From NCBI GenBank assembly GCA_902779445.1, contig CACZBM010000004.1, forward strand, positions 1 through 64,000: 64,000 nt of DNA, in the 5' to 3' direction. Origin of the DNA: an uncultured Lachnospiraceae bacterium. GTDB taxonomy: Bacteria; Bacillota; Clostridia; Lachnospirales; Lachnospiraceae. Made by a program: the position numbers and the translations under genes. A model generated the notes under the pieces. The model saw only the letters and a list, made by a program, of their open reading frames with translations, made no database searches and was not told the origin of the DNA. Shown piece by piece: positions 27,528 through 34,947 of the stretch; position 1 is the stretch's first letter; each line of letters begins with the position of its first letter.

Positions 27528-28166
27528 TCAGATGGAAAATACCTTTAATACGTGACTATGATGCATATCTGTTATCCAGTCCACATCATCGGTTATCCAC
27601 TCCATGATCTCCAACATCTTTGTCTCCCAGGCTATGGTGTCTCTCTTTTCTTCACCTGTCATCTCATGCTCCATGGAGGTGTCTATCTCGTCATAACCGA
27701 ATATATAGTCTCCGTAATTCCAGATAGTGAAGTTACTGTCAGGTCCCGGATCCACCTCGGTACGTGCCTCCACCAGAGCATCATGGCGGCGTTTGTATTC
27801 CTCGGTCTCGGAATTAATGAGATGGGTCATAAACACCCTGTGGCGTATCATGGATTTATCACTTCTCACGATCCCGTAATCCTGATACATCTCCCTCATG
27901 TCTTTTGAAAAATCCGATGTCCACTCAGCTTCCTCATCAATGGTCTGCTGAACAGGTTTCATGAGTTCTGTTGTTACCGGATCCTTTTTATCATCATTGG
28001 TCTCATAGTAACCAAAGAAGAAAGTGTCGCATCTCCAGAGACTGAAGTTGTCTGCTTCGTTCTTTATGGCAGCCTTCTTGATCCCCTGAAAAGCCCTTCC
28101 GATCTCTGTGAGGACCGTTCCCACTCTGCCCTCTTCTATCTTGAATGCAAAGCTGTGTCTGATCAT
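27528..28166 (-). CDS. rhaM: Tandem-domain L-rhamnose mutarotase, second domain catalytic
   Basis: 212 residues, twice the usual length of about 104. Both halves begin with MIRH and share a N-F-(S/T)-(L/I)-W...FFGY/IFGY core, so they are a duplication. The second half (from Met106) has EYKRRH, which places Tyr124 and His128 at the catalytic Tyr/His of E. coli RhaM. The first half lacks this pair and is probably structural. The enzyme interconverts L-rhamnose anomers ahead of isomerisation. Single domains normally dimerise, so the fusion may be a covalent pseudo-dimer. It follows rhaB by 1 nt and is last in the operon. Confidence 0.85.
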   Translation of the reverse strand: MIRHSFAFKIEEGRVGTVLTEIGRAFQGIKKAAIKNEADNFSLWRCDTFFFGYYETNDDKKDPVTTELMKPVQQTIDEEAEWTSDFSKDMREMYQDYGIVRSDKSMIRHRVFMTHLINSETEEYKRRHDALVEARTEVDPGPDSNFTIWNYGDYIFGYDEIDTSMEHEMTGEEKRDTIAWETKMLEIMEWITDDVDWITDMHHSHVLKVFSI

Positions 28167-28167
28167 A

Positions 28168-29601
28168 TCAAAGTTTACCTCTTGCGATTATATCACCTTC
28201 GGGATCGTACTCCTGTACTCCGAAACTTTCATAGATACATTTCCTGGCTTCCATAAGATCATTGAAATCACCGGCTAAGATCATCTGAGCCACGATGTTT
28301 CCGATACCTGTAGCCTCTCCGGGGCCTGCCACAACAGTACGGTGGGTCCTTCTGGCTGTGAGGCTGTTAATGAAAGGATTCATGGATCCGCCGCCGACGA
28401 TATGTATGCTCTTAAAGTTCCTGCCTACGATATCTTCGATCTCTACTATGGTTCTTTCATATGCATCTACCAGACTCTGGTAAACGACTGATGCCACTTC
28501 ATCCAGGCCTGTGGGAACCTTCTGCCCGGTCCTCTCGCAATATGCCTTTATCTCTTCTGTCATATTCTCGGGAGCAAGGAAGCAGTTGTCATCCACATTT
28601 ACCCTTGAAGGGAAGTCCAGCTTGGAATAAGCCATCTTACTAAGTTCATCCCAGCTGTACGCATCTCCGGTCTCATGGCGGACCTGCTGGATCATCCAGA
28701 GTCCCATGATGTTCTTTAAGTATCTGTAACGGTGGTCATATCCGCCCTCGTTTGTGAGGTTTGCCTGCTGACTCTCGGGAGTACAGATGGCGTCCTTATT
28801 CTCTACACCCATAAGTGACCATGTACCGGAACTGATATAGAGATTGTCCTTTTCATCAGTGGTGGGCACGCTCATTACTGCTGAAGCTGTGTCGTGGCTG
28901 GCTGCCTTTATTACTGTACAGTCAAATCCCACTTCTTCCTGTATCTCTTTCTTTAATGAACCCACAACCGTTCCCGGCATCTTGAGTTCCTTAAAGATGG
29001 ATTTCTTGAATCCGAGTCTCTCTATAAGCTCGTAATCCCACTGGAAAGTCTTGGGATCCACGAGGTTACTGGTGGTGGCTTCGGTATATTCGCTCATTGC
29101 CACTCCGGTTAAGAGATACTGGAAATAGTCAGGGAGCATGAGAAGAGTCTCTGCTTTTTCCATGATCTCAGGATTATTCTTCTTAATAGCCATCAGCTGA
29201 TAGATGGTATTAAAGATAGCTTTCTGAATTCCTGTTCTGGCATAAAGCTCTTTTTCGGGAATGATCTTGAATACTTCTTCATCCATTCCCTGGGTCCTCG
29301 CGTCACGGTAGCTCACAGTATCACCAAGGAGATTTCCGTCCTTATCGAGGAGCACAAAGTCAACTCCCCAGGTGTCTATTCCCAGGTAATCCGGCACATC
29401 TCCCGCTTCTTTACATTTCTTTAGTCCTGTCTTGATCTCTCCGAACAGATAGTCAAGATCCCAGCAAAGATGTCCGTTCCTTTTCTTTGGTCCGTTGTCA
29501 AAACGGTGCTCTTCCTTAAGAGTGATCTTACCGTTTTCAAGTGTTCCGATGATGTGACGTCCGCTGGACGCTCCAAAATCGATCGCAAGGTATTTGTTCA
29601 T
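28168..29601 (-). CDS. rhaB: L-rhamnulokinase
   Basis: 477 residues, a FGGY-family sugar kinase making L-rhamnulose-1-phosphate. The N-terminal LAIDFGASSGRHIIG phosphate loop, GIDTWGVDFVLLD, the catalytic-base region ASHDTASAV and the C-terminal SIHIVGGGSMNPFIN are RhaB-like. ATG 29601 is preferred because AGGAGG lies 5 nt upstream; a longer frame to 29640 would begin inside repeat A. With the aldolase at 37597 it would give DHAP and L-lactaldehyde. No rhamnose isomerase is in the window. Confidence 0.93.
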   Translation of the reverse strand: MNKYLAIDFGASSGRHIIGTLENGKITLKEEHRFDNGPKKRNGHLCWDLDYLFGEIKTGLKKCKEAGDVPDYLGIDTWGVDFVLLDKDGNLLGDTVSYRDARTQGMDEEVFKIIPEKELYARTGIQKAIFNTIYQLMAIKKNNPEIMEKAETLLMLPDYFQYLLTGVAMSEYTEATTSNLVDPKTFQWDYELIERLGFKKSIFKELKMPGTVVGSLKKEIQEEVGFDCTVIKAASHDTASAVMSVPTTDEKDNLYISSGTWSLMGVENKDAICTPESQQANLTNEGGYDHRYRYLKNIMGLWMIQQVRHETGDAYSWDELSKMAYSKLDFPSRVNVDDNCFLAPENMTEEIKAYCERTGQKVPTGLDEVASVVYQSLVDAYERTIVEIEDIVGRNFKSIHIVGGGSMNPFINSLTARRTHRTVVAGPGEATGIGNIVAQMILAGDFNDLMEARKCIYESFGVQEYDPEGDIIARGKL

Positions 29602-29635
29602 TGTTTCCTCCTGTATTGTTTTTTGTAGTATCATT

Positions 29636-29695
29636 GTCATTCTGAGGGCGTAGCCCGAAGAATCTCTTTAGATCCTTCGCTTCGCTCAGGATGAC
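29636..29695. repeat. Repeat family A, copy 4
   Basis: Full hairpin between the regulator gene and rhaB, with a GGGCGTAGCCC variant in its left arm. Confidence 0.85.
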
Positions 29696-29697
29696 AT

Positions 29698-29778
29698 CTC
29701 TGCGGGCTTTAGCCCGAAGAATCTCTTCAGATCCTTCGCTTCGCTCAGGATGACATTGTTATCAGGATGACATTGTTA
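29698..29778. repeat. Repeat family A, copy 5 (lacking left end) plus 17-bp direct repeat
   Basis: A second hairpin follows copy 4 directly. Its right end CAGGATGACATTGTTAT is repeated twice in tandem (about 29746-29779). The last codons and stop of the DeoR gene lie in the second unit, next to a CCCGAAGAAT motif shared with the repeat. Confidence 0.75.
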
Positions 29779-30543
29779 TTCTTCGGGATACATACAACGT
29801 ATTCCCATTCTTTCTAGCATGTCCAGCCAGTTGTCATCAGGCTTCTCATCCGTCACTATGATATTCACCATGTCCATATCACAGATCTTTGAAAATGCGA
29901 CGGTCTCAAACTTTGTGTGGTCCACTGCTATTATATGCTCTTTTGAATTATCAAGCATAGCTCTTTTGGCTTCACAGAAAAGCTCATTTCCGTCGGTCAC
30001 GCCCTTTACCCTGTCAAAGCCTTTGCAGCTCATGATGGCTTTATCCGCATTAAAAGCGCTGATCCCTTCAACAGCCCTGGGACCTGTAAGAGCGAGATAC
30101 CCTTCTTTCATTGTACCTCCTGAACAGATCACATTCCAGCCGTCCACGTCCGACAGTTCTATCATAACTTCAATGGAATTCGTAATGACTGTGAGCCTCT
30201 GTTTTCCCTTTAGTGCCTTGGCAATATATACGGCAGTAGTAGAGGGATCAAGGGTTATATGATCACCGTCTTCGATAAGAGATGCGATAAGCTCGGCTAT
30301 CTTCTTTTTCCCCTCGATATTCCTGTGTTTTCTCACATTAAAAGGAAGATCTATGGAGGAGTTATCATTGATAACTGCCCCGCCGTAACTCTTTATGGCG
30401 AGCCCCTCTTTATCGAGTCTGTCCAGATCTCTCCTTATAGTCTCTTCAGAAACCTGAAATAAACGTGCCAGATCTCCGACCACCACTTTTTTATTTAATT
30501 GCAGTTCTTCAAGGATCCTGTTGCGTCTTTCAAGTGCAAGCAT
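29776..30543 (-). CDS. DeoR family transcriptional regulator of the rhamnose microcompartment operon
   Basis: 255 residues. The N-terminal DeoR helix-turn-helix has VVVGDLARLFQVSEETIRRDLDRLDKEG. The C-terminal DeoR sensor domain has ITLDPSTTAVYIAKAL, LTVITNSIEVM and the CKGFD segment, and should bind a phosphorylated sugar or intermediate. DeoR-type RhaR regulators of rhamnose genes are known in Clostridia, so that role is likely but not shown. ATG 30543 is chosen because GAGGG lies 8 nt upstream. That Shine-Dalgarno belongs to repeat B copy 3. It is co-transcribed with shell genes upstream and rhaB downstream, allowing autoregulation. Confidence 0.9.
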   Translation of the reverse strand: MLALERRNRILEELQLNKKVVVGDLARLFQVSEETIRRDLDRLDKEGLAIKSYGGAVINDNSSIDLPFNVRKHRNIEGKKKIAELIASLIEDGDHITLDPSTTAVYIAKALKGKQRLTVITNSIEVMIELSDVDGWNVICSGGTMKEGYLALTGPRAVEGISAFNADKAIMSCKGFDRVKGVTDGNELFCEAKRAMLDNSKEHIIAVDHTKFETVAFSKICDMDMVNIIVTDEKPDDNWLDMLERMGIRCMYPEE

Positions 30544-30551
30544 GTTTATAT

Positions 30552-30603
30552 CCCTCATCCGTCACGGCTTCGCCGTGCCACCTTCTTCCAAAGGGAGAAG
30601 GCT
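30552..30603. repeat. Repeat family B, copy 3 (short, inverted)
   Basis: CCCTCATCCGTCACGGC-TTC-GCCGTG followed by a CTTC.../GAAG arm. Its terminal GATGAGGG acts as the Shine-Dalgarno of the DeoR gene. The pduT stop lies 4 nt away. Confidence 0.75.
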
Positions 30604-30606
30604 ATT

Positions 30607-31155
30607 TTACAATACTGTCTTACAGATCTGTTCGTCAGGATGCGCTATCACTGAGGAATCAAGGAACATTCCCTTGTCTGCGATGGATTCCTTTGCAGTC
30701 TCAATAGCAGCGGAAACTGCGGCAACTTCACCTGTCAGGAACATATATGACTTTCCGCACATTCCCTTTGCGATCCGGAGTTCTATAAGATCTACTATAG
30801 CAGTCTTCGCTGCGATATCAGCGGCAACGATCATAGATGCCACATCATAGGTTTCGAGGATCCCCAGTGCACTGATATCATGTACATCTGTGGTTCCGTA
30901 AATAGCCGGGAATATACTCTCGTGAGGGTTACCGAGAACCATACTGTCGATAAGCTCATCCGGGTATTTGGCAGTAGCGGAGTCAACAGCCGCACGCACT
31001 GCACTCAATTCCCCTGCTATGAGGGCGATATATTTTCCGGGACATACTGTTTCTGCTTCCAGTAATTCCACTTTGGAGGTCTTTACCATTTCGTCTGCGG
31101 CAGTAACACCCTTACTCACAGTACTGAATTCTATCATTCCTATGGCTCTGCTCAT
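30607..31155 (-). CDS. pduT: PduT-like BMC-T shell protein with Fe-S ligand Cys38
   Basis: 182 residues with two BMC domains (1-90 and 93-182). Trimers form pseudohexamers in the shell. The segment ETVCPGKYIAL places Cys38 exactly at the [4Fe-4S] ligand of Salmonella PduT, so each trimer should hold one cluster at its pore. It overlaps pduS by one base (TAATG). The pair probably carries electrons across the shell. Confidence 0.93.
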   Translation of the reverse strand: MSRAIGMIEFSTVSKGVTAADEMVKTSKVELLEAETVCPGKYIALIAGELSAVRAAVDSATAKYPDELIDSMVLGNPHESIFPAIYGTTDVHDISALGILETYDVASMIVAADIAAKTAIVDLIELRIAKGMCGKSYMFLTGEVAAVSAAIETAKESIADKGMFLDSSVIAHPDEQICKTVL

Positions 31156-32495
31156 TATTTAAGACCTCCGCTGATGATAACGTATTTATCCGTAACTTCC
31201 ATAACCTTACCGTCTATCGAAGCATGTATGGATACACTCAATGCATTTTCTGCCGCTTCCGCCACGACACTTCCTGCCTTTACCATATCCCCTGCCTTTA
31301 CCACCGCTTTTGCAGGTGCTCCGATATGCTGTGATAACAATATCTTTACCTTTTTTACACTTCTTAAGCTGTCATCAAGGGGCGCATCCTTTTCATACTT
31401 TGATACACCAAGCCTTGCAGCGAGTCTCTTTTCCGGAGCCTTCCTTAAGTCTCTGCCGGAAGATACCTTCGTGATGACAGGATCCTTGGGAGGCTTTACC
31501 CCGTGCTGCCTCAAGCCGTTCTTATATTCCGTGATAAGGGTTCTTGGCTGAAGTCCCTGAGGGCAGGAATATAATTCACAGAGTCCGCAGGATGAACAGA
31601 AAAATGTATCCAGGAAAGGATTAAGATCTGTAAAATCCCTGTTGGATGCTGCTCTCATAAAGAGATGTGGTTTTATCGGATGTCCAAGGGCATGCCTTGG
31701 GCAGAGATCAGTGCACATATGGCACTGGCAGCATATAGAAGCTGCCCTTTTAAGACCTATTGAAGGATCTGTTCTTTTCTTTAATACAAGCTTATGATCT
31801 TCAGGAAGTACAATGATGGCATTTGTGGTTTTTGTGACCGGTGAATCCCCGGACATTTCGCGTCCCATCATAGGTCCGCCCACAAAATAAACCGGATCTT
31901 TTACGGTAAAGCTTCCTGCCATCCGCGCTGTTTCCTCTATGGAAGTACCTATGGGAACCCTTACGGTAACAGGATCCGATACTTCTCCAACAACTGTCAC
32001 CAGCTTCTCTGTGACAGGCCGTCCTGTCTTTATGGCACGGCTCACATTGAACATGGTCTCAACATTGAATACGGCTACACCCTGCTCAATGGGAAGTCCT
32101 CCGGGACGTACCACCTTGCCAGTAGCCTCGTAGATAAGCACCACTTCATCTCCCATGGGATAGGTGGATGAAAGGAGCTTAAGATCTATGGCGGGATATT
32201 CATCAAGATGGGCATTCAGTGCATCAACCGTGCTCTTGTACTCTTCCTTGATACCTATCACTGCGTTAACCGCACCAACGGTTTCCCTAACCATCTCAAA
32301 GGCTTCCAGTATCTCCTCTGCATGAAGGGCGAGGCACTGTCTGTGGAGCATGAGGAGAGGCTCACACTCTGCACAGTTAAGTATTACGGTCTCAGCTCTT
32401 TCATCCAGTTTCCCGTATGTAGGAAAACCGGCACCGCCTGCACCCACTACACCCGCATTACGGAGTATGGTTTTTAACTCGTCGATAGTCATCAT
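31155..32495 (-). CDS. pduS: PduS-like RnfC-domain Fe-S/flavin oxidoreductase
   Basis: 446 residues. The N-terminal RnfC-like NADH/FMN domain has GVVGAGGAGFPTYGKL and NCAECEPLL. Two ferredoxin-type clusters follow: CCQCHMCTDLCP and CSSCGLCELYSCP. A C-terminal lipoyl-like SLBB/barrel domain closes the protein. In B12-dependent Pdu compartments PduS is a cobalamin reductase. Here the dehydratase is a glycyl-radical enzyme, so another redox task such as NAD recycling through PduT is likelier. It overlaps pduN by 4 nt and pduT by 1 nt. Confidence 0.92.
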   Translation of the reverse strand: MMTIDELKTILRNAGVVGAGGAGFPTYGKLDERAETVILNCAECEPLLMLHRQCLALHAEEILEAFEMVRETVGAVNAVIGIKEEYKSTVDALNAHLDEYPAIDLKLLSSTYPMGDEVVLIYEATGKVVRPGGLPIEQGVAVFNVETMFNVSRAIKTGRPVTEKLVTVVGEVSDPVTVRVPIGTSIEETARMAGSFTVKDPVYFVGGPMMGREMSGDSPVTKTTNAIIVLPEDHKLVLKKRTDPSIGLKRAASICCQCHMCTDLCPRHALGHPIKPHLFMRAASNRDFTDLNPFLDTFFCSSCGLCELYSCPQGLQPRTLITEYKNGLRQHGVKPPKDPVITKVSSGRDLRKAPEKRLAARLGVSKYEKDAPLDDSLRSVKKVKILLSQHIGAPAKAVVKAGDMVKAGSVVAEAAENALSVSIHASIDGKVMEVTDKYVIISGGLK

Positions 32496-32758
32496 TCCCT
32501 GCCGGTCCCTTCGTCTATGATACCTACTATAGCGGCATCTACAGGAGCATCATTATTATCGGTACCTATTCTCGCTGCGGAACCTACGGCAACCAGAACA
32601 TATTCGCCAACTCCGGCGCCGATATTGTCTATAGCCACAAGATGGGAAAGACCGTTTCTCATGCTTTCGACAGGCTCAACGATCATGAATTTATTACCTA
32701 TGAGCTTTTCACTTTTTCTGGTGGAAACCACATTTCCCAGTACTTTTCCAACTATCAT
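32492..32758 (-). CDS. pduN: EutN/CcmL-family pentameric shell vertex protein
   Basis: 88 residues. It caps the shell's vertices as a pentamer. The start MIVGKVLGNVVSTRKSEKL and the GAGVGEYVLVAVGSAAR motif are diagnostic. Its end overlaps pduS (ATGA). Confidence 0.95.
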   Translation of the reverse strand: MIVGKVLGNVVSTRKSEKLIGNKFMIVEPVESMRNGLSHLVAIDNIGAGVGEYVLVAVGSAARIGTDNNDAPVDAAIVGIIDEGTGRE

Positions 32759-32778
32759 GTTCCTCTACCTTTCTTTAA

Positions 32779-32880
32779 AGCCTTCCCCCTCTGGGGTCGC
32801 TGCTTGCCAGTGGCAAGCGTTCAGCGACGACCGAGTCGGGAGACGAGACCGGTGTCACCGAAGGTGACGGATGAGGGCTT
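32779..32880. repeat. Repeat family B, copy 4 (variant hairpins)
   Basis: CCTTCCCCCTCTGGGG, then CTTGCC-AGT-GGCAAG, CGAC/GTCG arms and GTCACC-GAA-GGTGAC ending in GGATGAGGGCTT. The hairpin arms differ from copies 1 and 2 but co-vary. The pduL stop lies at its end. Confidence 0.8.
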
Positions 32881-33529
32881 ATCTTATGATCCTTACAACA
32901 TCATCCTGCTTGATCCCTGAAGCATTTGCTTCATCAGTATCTATGTGCATCTCCAGTGTAAAGCTGGGATCGACTCTTATAAGCACATTGTCAAATCTCG
33001 TACCTCTGTCGTTATCAGCGACAACCGATACCGTGTCCTTATCCTTAAGTCCTGCCGCATTGGCATCCGCAGGGGACATATGAATGTGCCTTGCAGCTAC
33101 AATACAGCCTTCCTTCAGGTAAAGAGCTCCTTTAGGTCCCACAAGGGCAATGGGAGCACTTCCCTTTACATCCCCGGAATTTCTTAAGGGTGCATTTACA
33201 CCAAGCTTCATTGCATCTGTAGCTGATATCTCCACCTGGTTAAAATTCCTGCAGGGTCCGAGGATCCTGACATTCTCTATTGCTCTTAATTTCAATCCCA
33301 CGATGGTCAGGCGTTCATTTGAAGCGAACTGGCCTCCCATCAGATCTTTCTTTTTAGTAAGGTGATACCCTTCTCCGAAGAGTATCTCCACAGCTTCCTG
33401 TGTTAAATGTATATGTCTTGCCGAAACACCGACAGGTACCATGAAGCCCTGTCCTGATCCCGACGTTTCTTTCTCATTAATGGTATTCAGTATTAATCTG
33501 GTAATTGCTTCGATCTCGGTAGTGTTCAT
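32879..33529 (-). CDS. pduL: PduL phosphate propanoyltransferase with N-terminal encapsulation peptide
   Basis: 216 residues. It converts propionyl-CoA and phosphate to propionyl-phosphate and CoA inside the shell, allowing ATP formation and CoA recycling. Residues 3-20 (TEIEAITRLILNTINE) form the amphipathic targeting helix, linked by a Gly/Ser stretch. The two zinc-binding HIH motifs are SARHIHL and AARHIHM. GGQFASNERLTIVG and GPCRNFNQVEIS are PduL marks. Confidence 0.95.
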   Translation of the reverse strand: MNTTEIEAITRLILNTINEKETSGSGQGFMVPVGVSARHIHLTQEAVEILFGEGYHLTKKKDLMGGQFASNERLTIVGLKLRAIENVRILGPCRNFNQVEISATDAMKLGVNAPLRNSGDVKGSAPIALVGPKGALYLKEGCIVAARHIHMSPADANAAGLKDKDTVSVVADNDRGTRFDNVLIRVDPSFTLEMHIDTDEANASGIKQDDVVRIIR

Positions 33530-33556
33530 AGTATGTTTACCCCTTCCCCCGTCCGG

Positions 33557-33610
33557 CCTTCCCCCTTTTTAAGGGGGAAGGTGTCAGCGTAAGCTGACGG
33601 ATGAGGGTTA
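33557..33610. repeat. Repeat family B, copy 5
   Basis: CCTTCCCCCTT/AAGGGGGAAGG hairpin followed by GTCAGCGTAAGCTGAC and GGATGAGGG. It lies between pduL and the BMC-H gene. Confidence 0.8.
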
Positions 33611-33621
33611 TAATTCCCTTT

Positions 33622-33900
33622 TTATTTTACCTTCGGAAGGATAAGCTCAACGTCGTTGTGAGGACGAGGAATTACGTGCTGTGCAACGAGCTCTCCAAGT
33701 CTGGATGCGTTGTTTGCTCCAGCCTCAACAGAAGACTTAACAGCTCCTACGTCTCCTCTGACCATAACAGTTACGAGTCCGGAACCGATCTTCTCTGTTC
33801 CTACAAGTGTTACGTTTGCAGCCTTGCACATTGCGTCTGCTGCCTCGATAGCTGCTACAAGACCTCTGGTCTCAACCATTCCTAATGCTTCCTGTGCCAT
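33622..33900 (-). CDS. BMC-H hexameric shell protein (PduA/PduJ type)
   Basis: 92 residues, one BMC domain. [34 protein letters not shown] and [12 protein letters not shown] are canonical. The KIGSG segment lines the central pore, suiting passage of small polar metabolites. It is about 91% identical to the shell protein at 34297-34572, so it is a recent duplicate. Confidence 0.95.
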   Translation of the reverse strand: MAQEALGMVETRGLVAAIEAADAMCKAANVTLVGTEKIGSGLVTVMVRGDVGAVKSSVEAGANNASRLGELVAQHVIPRPHNDVELILPKVK

Positions 33901-33952
33901 AGTTTTTTCTCCTTTTCTTTAGATGATTGGATATTAAATAGTTACTATTTGG

Positions 33953-34282
33953 TTACACTTCCTGTAAATACTTATCACTTGTATCTTTACCGCCCTTTTC
34001 TTTCCATCTTGAGGCGCTTAAAGTTACCAACTTCACGATCTCCTCATGGGGATTCGCAATTACTCCATGGGAAGCCACATTTCTTATGGGATCTTCCATG
34101 GCGGCCTTTACTGCTGCTTCGCAGTCGGAGACATCTCCCTCAACTATAAGGGTGACCAGTCTTCCTCCGAGCTTTCTTTCCCAGCTCGCGAGCTCCACGC
34201 TTGATGCCTTGCACATCTTATCCAGAGCATCCATGGCAGCCACGACTCCCGTTATTTCAATTAATCCGTATGCCTTTCCCAT
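33953..34282 (-). CDS. Divergent BMC-H shell protein with C-terminal extension
   Basis: 109 residues. The BMC core is clear (GKAYGLIEITGVVAAMDALDKM, VTLIVEGDVSDCEAAV, HGVIANPHEEIV). The pore segment is ERKLGGRL instead of TEKIGSGL, giving extra charge near the pore. A basic tail of about 20 residues (SRWKEKGGKDTSDKY) could bind cargo or be disordered. It lies between the two near-identical BMC-H genes. Confidence 0.9.
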   Translation of the reverse strand: MGKAYGLIEITGVVAAMDALDKMCKASSVELASWERKLGGRLVTLIVEGDVSDCEAAVKAAMEDPIRNVASHGVIANPHEEIVKLVTLSASRWKEKGGKDTSDKYLQEV

Positions 34283-34296
34283 TGATCAAACCTCTC

Positions 34297-34572
34297 TCAA
34301 ACCTTCGGCAGGATCTTCTCAACATCATTGTGAGGACGGGGAATAACGTGCTGTGCAACAAGCTCACCGAGTCTTGATGCGTTGGCAGCTCCTGCCTCAA
34401 CAGAAGCCTTAACAGCTCCTACATCTCCTCTTACCATAACTGTTACGAGTCCGGAACCGATCTTCTCTGTTCCTACAAGCTTTACCTCTGCAGCCTTTGT
34501 CATAGCATCTGCTGCTTCTATGGCTGCTGTGAGTCCTCTGGTTTCAACCATTCCTAATGCTTCCTGTGACAT
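34297..34572 (-). CDS. BMC-H hexameric shell protein, near-duplicate
   Basis: 91 residues, differing from the protein at 33622-33900 at about eight positions, mainly on the outer helix. All pore and edge motifs are the same ([20 protein letters not shown]). Probably one of the main facet proteins. Confidence 0.95.
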   Translation of the reverse strand: MSQEALGMVETRGLTAAIEAADAMTKAAEVKLVGTEKIGSGLVTVMVRGDVGAVKASVEAGAANASRLGELVAQHVIPRPHNDVEKILPKV

Positions 34573-34605
34573 TTTTTCCTCTTTCCGAAGCCTTCCGCTT
34601 CTTTT

Positions 34606-34923
34606 TTAATTTGTATCAAAACAATTTATCTTTAACATTTTTTCCGTGTCTTCTGTGGGTCTGGGTATTATGTGCTTCTGCACTACGCCTGTCAGTGACT
34701 CGGCCATCTCAACCCCGGCTTCCATTGCCGCATTCACATCTGACACCGATCCCCGGAACTTAACCGTCACCAGGAGTGGTACCGGAAGTTCGTCCGCATT
34801 TGCGGGTTTATTTTTATCGAAGGGTTCCAGCCAGACATTTCCGGCCTTACATCCGGCATCTGCTGCCATAAAGGCCGTTACCAGCCCGAACACTTCCAGG
34901 ATCCCTACTGCCTCTTCCTGCAT
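34606..34923 (-). CDS. BMC-H shell protein with an inserted loop
   Basis: 105 residues. The BMC core is recognised from EAVGILEVFGLVTAFMAADAGCKAGNV, KFRGSVSDVNAAMEAGV and KHIIPRPTEDTEKML. A 15-residue insertion (FDKNKPANADELPVP) replaces the pore-lining turn, so this hexamer should have a different, perhaps occluded or gated, pore. First of four BMC-H genes after the alcohol dehydrogenase. Confidence 0.9.
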   Translation of the reverse strand: MQEEAVGILEVFGLVTAFMAADAGCKAGNVWLEPFDKNKPANADELPVPLLVTVKFRGSVSDVNAAMEAGVEMAESLTGVVQKHIIPRPTEDTEKMLKINCFDTN

Positions 34924-34947
34924 AACTTAAAAGTCCCTTTCTTTAGA

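Noticed and set aside
17840-27530. Cobalamin riboswitch before the cbi genes
   Set aside because: I looked for a B12-box-like conserved core upstream of cbiG and of the first gene of the array and did not see one. A covariance search would be needed to exclude it.
29640-29775. Insertion sequence or MITE with terminal repeats
   Set aside because: The sequence is two adjacent family A hairpins with no transposase, no target-site duplication and no longer internal region.
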